A DNA stretch of 64,000 bases from Acanthosepion esculentum (Eukaryota > Mollusca > Cephalopoda > Sepiida > Sepiidae), in assembly GCA_964036315.1 (NCBI GenBank), contig OZ038478.1, positions 146,050,565-146,114,564 on the forward strand, written 5' to 3'. The notes under the pieces were generated by a model. It made no database searches and was not told the origin of the DNA. It saw nothing but the letters and a program-made list of their open reading frames with translations. Each line of letters begins with the position of its first letter. Position 1 is the first letter of the stretch. This document shows positions 58,718 to 64,000 of the stretch, piece after piece. The position numbers were made by a program, and so were the translations under genes.

Positions 58718-61700
58718 ATGAGTCTTTCCATTTTGTTTACCGTTCTTATTGCTTTTATTGTTATTATTATAGAGTTCACTTTGCTATTGGCTACTCCCTT
58801 AGACTGTATTGATAACCATCTTTGTTGAACACAGAAAGGGACAAAACTAAGAGAAAAATATTAAGAGCCCAACACATGAGTCTTTCCATTTTGTTTACCG
58901 CTCTTATTGCTTTTATTCTTATCATTATAGAGTTCACTTGGCTATTGGCTACTCCTTTAGACTGCATTGGTAACCATCTTTGTTGCATTAAGAAAGGGAC
59001 AAAACTAAGAGAAAAAAATTAAGAGCCCAACACATGAGTCTTTCCATTTTGTTTACCGCTCTTTTTGCTTTTATTCTTATTATTATAGAGTTCACTTGGC
59101 TATTGGCTACTCCCTTAGACTGCATTGATAACCATCTTTGTTGAACACAGAAAGGGACAAAACTAAGAGAAAAATATTAAGAGCCCAACACATGAATCTT
59201 TCAATTTTGTTTACCACTCTTATTGCTTTTATTCTTATCATTATTGAGTTCACTTGGCTATTGGCTACTCCCTTAGACTGCATTGATAACCATCTTTGTT
59301 GCATTAAGAAAGGGACAAAACTAAGAGAAAAGAATTAAGAGCCCAACACATGAGTCTTTCCATTTTGTTTACCGCTCTTATTGCGTTTATTCTTATTATT
59401 ATAGAGTTCACATGGCTATTGGCTACTCCCTTAGATTTAATTGATAACCATCTTTGTTGAACAAAGAAAGGGACAAACCTAAGAGAAAAATATTAAGAGC
59501 CCAACACATGAGTCTTTCCATTTTGTTTACCGCTCTTATTGCTTTTATTCTTATTATTATAGAGTTCACTTGGCTATTGGCTACTCCCTTAGACTGCATT
59601 GATAACCATCTTTGTTGCATTAAGAAAGGGACAAAACTAAAAGAAAAATATTAAGAATCCAACACATGAGTCTTTCCATTTTGTTTACCTCTCTTATTGC
59701 TTTTATTCTTATTATTATAGAGTTCACTTGGCTATTGGATACTCCCTTAGACTGCATTGATAACTATCTTTGTTGCATTAAGAAAGGGACAAAACTAAGA
59801 GAAAAAAATTAAGAGCCCAACACATGAGTCTTTCCATTTTGTTTACCGCTCTTATTGCTTTTATTCTTATTATTATAGAGTTCACTTGGCTATTGGCTAC
59901 TCCCTTAGACTGCATTGATAACCATCTTTGTTGAACAAAGAAAGGGACAAAACTAAGAGAAAAATATTAAGAGCCCAACACATGAGTCTTTCCATTTTGT
60001 TTACCGCTCTTATTGCCTTTATTCTTATTATTATAGATTTCACGTGGCTATTGGCTACTCCCTTAGACTGCATTGATAACCATCTTTGTTGCATTAAGAA
60101 AGGGACAAAACTAAGAGAAAAAAATTAAGAGCCCAACACATGAGTCTTTCCATTTAGTTTACCGCTCTTATTGCTTTTATTCTTATTATTATAGAGTTCA
60201 CTTGGCTATTGGCTACTCCCTTAGACTGCATTGATAACCATCTTTGTTGCATTAAGAAAGGGACAAAACTAAGAGAAAAAAATTAAGAGCCCAACACATG
60301 AGTCTTTCCATTTTGTTTACCGCTCTTATTTCTTTTTTTCTTATTATTATAGAGTTCACTTGGCTATTGGCTACTCCCTTAGACTGCATTGATAACCATC
60401 TTTGTTGCATTAAGAAAGGGACAAAACTAAGAGAAAAAAATTAAGGGCCCAACACATGAGTCTTTCCATTTTGTTTACCGCTCTTTTTGCTTTTATTCTT
60501 ATTATTATAGAGTTCACTTTGCTATTGGCTACTCCCTTAGACTGCATTGATAACCATCTTTGTTGAACAAAGTAAGGGTCAAATCTACGAGAAAAATATT
60601 AAGAGCCCAACACATGAGTCTTTCCATTTTGTTTACCGCTCTTATTGCTTTTATTCTTATTATTATAGATTTCAATTGGCTCTTGGCTACTCCCTTAGAT
60701 TGCATTGATAACCATCTTTGTTGCATTAAGAAAGGGACAAAACTAAGAGAAAAAATTAAGAGCCCAACACATGAGTCTTTCCATTTTGTTTACCGTTCTT
60801 ATTGCTTTTATTGTTATTATTATAGAGTTCACTTTGCTATTGGCTACTCCCTTAGACTGCATTGATAACCATCTTTGTTGAACACAGAAAGGGACAAAAC
60901 TAAGAGAAAAATATTAAGAGCCCAACACATGAGTCTTTCCATTTTGTTTACCGCTCTTATTGCTTTTATTCTTATCATTATAGAATTCACTTGGCTATTG
61001 GCTACTCCTTTAGACTGCATTGATAACCATCTTTGTTGCATTAAGAAAGGGACAAAACTAAGAGAAAAAAATTAAGAGCCCAACACATGAGTCTTTCCAT
61101 TTTGTTTACCGCTCTTTTTGCTTTTATTCTTATTATTATAGAGTTCACTTGGCTATTGGCTACTCCCTTAGACTGCATTGATAACCATCTTTGTTGAACA
61201 CAGAAAGGGACAAAACTAAGAGAAAAATATTAAGAGCCCAACACATGAGTCTTTCAATTTTGTTTACCACTCTTATTGCTTTTATTCTTATCATTATTGA
61301 GTTCACTTGGCTATTGGCTACTCCCTTAGACTGCATTGATAACCATCTTTGTTGCATTAAGAAAGGGACAAAACTAAGAGAAAAGAATTAAGAGCCCAAC
61401 ACATGAGTCTTTCCATTTTGTTTACCGCTCTTATTGCGTTTATTCTTATTATTATAGAGTTCACATGGCTATTGGCTACTCCCTTAGATTTCATTGATAA
61501 CCATCTTTGTTGAACAAAGAAAGGGACAAACCTAAGAGAAAAATATTAAGAGCCCAACACATGAGTCTTTCCATTTTGTTTACCGCTCTTATTGCTTTTA
61601 TTCTTATTATTATAGAGTTCACGTGGCTATTGGCTACTCCCTTAGACTGCATTGATAACCATTTTTGTTGCATCAAGAAAGGGACAAAACTAAGAGAAAA

Positions 61701-62192
61701 AAATTAAGAGCCCCACACATGAGTCTTTCCATTTTGTTTACCGCTCTTATTGCTTTTATTCTTATTATTATAGAGTTCACTTGGCTATTGGCTACTCCCT
61801 TAGACTTCATTGATAACCATCTTTGTTGCATTAAGAAAGGCACAAAACTAAAAGAAAAAAATTAAGAGCCCAACACATGAGTTTTTCCATTTTGTTTACC
61901 GCTCTTATTGCTTTTATTCTTATTATTATAGAGTTCACTTGGCTATTGGCTACTCCCTTAAACTGCAATGATAACCATCTTTGTTGCATTAAGAAAGGGA
62001 CAAAACTAAGAGAAAAAAATTAAGAGCCCAACACATGATTCTTTCCATTTTGTTTACCGCTCTTATTGCTTTTATTCTTATTATTATAGAGTTCACTTGG
62101 CTATTGGCTACTCCCTTAGACTGCATTGATAACCATCTTTGTTGCATTAAGAAATGGACAAAACTAAGAGAAAAAGATTAAGAGCCCAACAC
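58718..62192 (+). repeat. 22-monomer unit F, copy 2 (3,475 bp)
   Basis: Direct tandem copy of 55243-58717; every marker is displaced by exactly 3,475 bp. I saw only two differences: TTATTGCTTT here against TTATTACTTT near 56698, and GCATTGATAACC here against GCATTTATAACC near 58660. That is about 99.9% identity by eye, pointing to a very recent duplication or an assembly duplicate. Confidence 0.93.
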
Positions 62193-63931
62193 ATGAGTCT
62201 TTCCATTTTGTTTACCGCTCTTATTGCTTTTATTCTTATTATTATAGAGTTCACTTGGCTATTGGCTACTCCCTTAGACTGCATTGATAACCATCTTTGT
62301 TGAACAAAGAAACGGGCAAAACTAAGAGAAAAATATTAAGAGCCCAACACATGAGTCTTTCCATTTTGTTTACCGCTCTTATTGCTTTTATTCTTATTAT
62401 TATAGAGTTCACTTGTCTATTGGCTACTTCCTTAGACTGCATTGATAACGATCTTTGTTGCATTAAGAAAGGGACAAAACTAAGAGAAAAAAATTAAGGG
62501 CCCAACACATGAGTCTTTCCATTTTGTTTACCGCTCTTATTGCTTTCATTCTTATTATTATAGAGTTCACTTGGCTATTGGCTACTCCCTTAGACTGCAT
62601 TGATAACCATCTTTGTTGCATTAAGAAAGGGACAAAACTAAGAGAAAAAAATTAAGAGCCCAACACATGAGTCTTTCTATTTTGTTTACCGCTCTTATTG
62701 CTTTTATTCTTATTATTATAGAGTTCACTTGGCTATTGGCTACTCCCTTAGACTGCATTGATAACCATCTTTGTTGCACTAAGAAAGGGACAAAACTAAG
62801 AGAAAAAAATTAAGAGCCCAACACATGAGTCTTTCCATTTTGTTTACCGCTCTTATTGTTTTTATTCTTATTATTATAGAGTTCACTTGGCTATTGGCTA
62901 CTCCCTTAGACTCCATTGATAACCATCTTTGTTGAACAAAGAAAGGGACATAACTAAGAGAAAAATATTAAGAGCCCAACACATGAATATTTCCATTTTG
63001 TTTACCGCTCTTATTGCTTTTATTCTTATTATTATAGAGTTCACTTGGCTATTGGCTACTCCCTTAGACTGCATTGATAACCATCTTTGTTGCATTAAGA
63101 AAGGCACAAAACTAAGAGAAAAAAATTAAGAGCCCAACACAGGATTTTTTTCCATTTTGTTTACCGCTCTTATTGCTTTTATTCTCATTATTATAGAGTT
63201 CACTTGGCTATTGGCTACTCCCTTAGACTGCAATGATAACAATCTTTGTTGCATTAAGAAAGGGACAAAACTAAGAGAAAAAAATTAAGAGCCCAACACA
63301 TGATTCTTTCCATTTTGTTTACCGCTCTTATTGCTTTTATTCTTATTATTATAGAGTTCACTTGGCTATTGGCTACTCCCTTAGACTGCATTGATAACCA
63401 TCTTTGTTGCATTAAGAAATGGACAAAACTAAGAGAAAAAAATTAAGAGCCCAACACATGAGTCTTTCCATTTTGTTTACCGCTCTTATTATTTTTTATT
63501 CTTATTATTATAGAGTTCACTTGGCTATTGGCTACTCCCTTAGACTGCATTGATAACCATCTTTGTTGCATTAAGAAAGGGACAAAACTAAGAGAAAAAA
63601 ATTAAGGGCCCAACACATGAGTCTTTCCATTTTGTTTACCGCTCTTATTGCTTTCATTCTTATTATTATAGAGTTCACTTGGCTATTGGCTACTCCCTTA
63701 GAGTGTATTGATAACCATCTTTGTTGCACAAAGAAAGGGACAAAACTAAGAGAAAAAATTAAGAGCCCAACACATGAGTCTTTCCATTTTGTTTCCCGCT
63801 CTTATTGCTTTTATTCTTATTATTATAGAGTTCACTTGGCTATTGGCTACTCCCTTAGACTGCATTGATAACCATCTTTGTTGCATTAAGAAAGGGACAA
63901 AAGTAAGAGAAAAAAATTAAGAGCCCAACAC
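62193..63931 (+). repeat. Region G: eleven monomers without clear higher-order repeat
   Basis: Private changes include AAACGGGC (about 62311), TTGTCTATTGG, CTACTTCC, ACTCCATTG, ACATAACTAAG, CACAGGATTTTTTTCC (about 63140, start motif broken) and TTATTATTTTTTATTC (63487). The GCTTTCATT monomer occurs at 62509 and again at 63617. Confidence 0.75.
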
Positions 63932-64000
63932 ATGAGTCTTTCCATTTTGTTTACCGCTCTTATTGCTTTTATTCTTATTATTATAGAGTTCACTTGGCTA
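63932..64000 (+). repeat. Right-edge partial monomer
   Basis: Consensus positions 1-69, cut by the window end within the first TTGGCTA copy. The array continues beyond the right edge. Confidence 0.95.

Larger units (their letters stand above)
1..64000 (+). repeat. Uninterrupted 158-bp tandem satellite array
   Basis: The monomer begins ATGAGTCTTTCC and ends AAGAGCCCAACAC, and it recurs head-to-tail from the first base to the last. The start motif at 141 and at 63,932 brackets 404 monomers, so the mean length is 157.9 bp. The shortfall from 158 comes mostly from one-base losses in the A-run or T-runs. No monomer is inverted, and no transposon, gene or unique spacer interrupts the array. Near-nucleosomal length, AT-richness and blockwise homogenisation are usual for eukaryotic centromeric or pericentromeric satellites; that placement is inference. 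Family name and species are not recognised. Confidence 0.98.

Noticed and set aside
1..64000. CRISPR array, because of the many regularly spaced direct repeats.
   Set aside because: There are no unique spacers: the repeat unit is the full 158-bp period with no non-repeated DNA between copies. No cas genes are present.
1..64000. Tandem protein-coding gene family or repeat-domain protein.
   Set aside because: The period is not a multiple of three, stops occur in every monomer and frames cannot stay open across the array.
1..64000. Named plant or animal satellite family of similar length (several centromeric satellites are 150-180 bp).
   Set aside because: Length alone is not diagnostic, and I could not match the monomer to any family from memory with confidence. 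A database search would be needed to name it.

Overview
The whole 64 kb window is one uninterrupted tandem satellite-DNA array. The unit is an AT-rich monomer of 158 bp (about 34% GC in the consensus). Anchoring on the recurrent ATGAGT start gives 404 complete monomers from 141 to 63,931, a mean of 157.9 bp each, with a 140-bp partial monomer at the left edge and a 69-bp partial at the right edge. All monomers lie in the same orientation. I found no gene, RNA gene, transposon, inverted block or unique-sequence island. Short open frames occur on both strands of nearly every monomer, but they are by-products of the repeat.

This points to a eukaryotic nuclear genome, in a heterochromatic satellite block. 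A near-nucleosomal monomer, single orientation, absence of insertions and local higher-order structure are typical of plant and animal centromeric or pericentromeric satellites. The species, and the choice between centromere, pericentromere and another heterochromatic block, cannot be settled from this sequence. I do not recognise the family by name.

The organised content is one level up: diagnostic variants show that multi-monomer blocks were copied repeatedly. From left to right: (A) 1-14.5 kb, overlapping 4-, 5-, 9- and 10-monomer duplications plus a diverged stretch at 12.6-14.5 kb; (B) 14.66-19.1 kb, a 10-monomer unit present three times, the third copy one monomer short; (C) 19.1-42.8 kb, a seven-monomer core module recurring ten times at irregular spacing, inside a 28/29-monomer duplication and later 6-, 10-, 19- and 4-monomer duplications; (D) 42.8-50.2 kb, an 11-monomer unit in two tandem copies and a longer third copy carrying two extra monomers; (E) 50.2-54.6 kb, a repeated 4-monomer block and a 5-monomer repeat; (F) 55.24-62.19 kb, a nearly identical 3,475-bp (22-monomer) tandem duplication; (G) a short tail without clear higher-order structure.

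Several monomers are hybrids, the front of one subtype joined to the back of another. They sit at or near block boundaries and look like unequal-crossover junctions. In two cases (about 39.9 kb and 44.7 kb) both parents can be pointed to in the window, and in one the order of events can be worked out. The most useful reading of the window is as a record of satellite homogenisation, not as a set of genes. Block lengths and differences were read by eye and are not the result of a full alignment.
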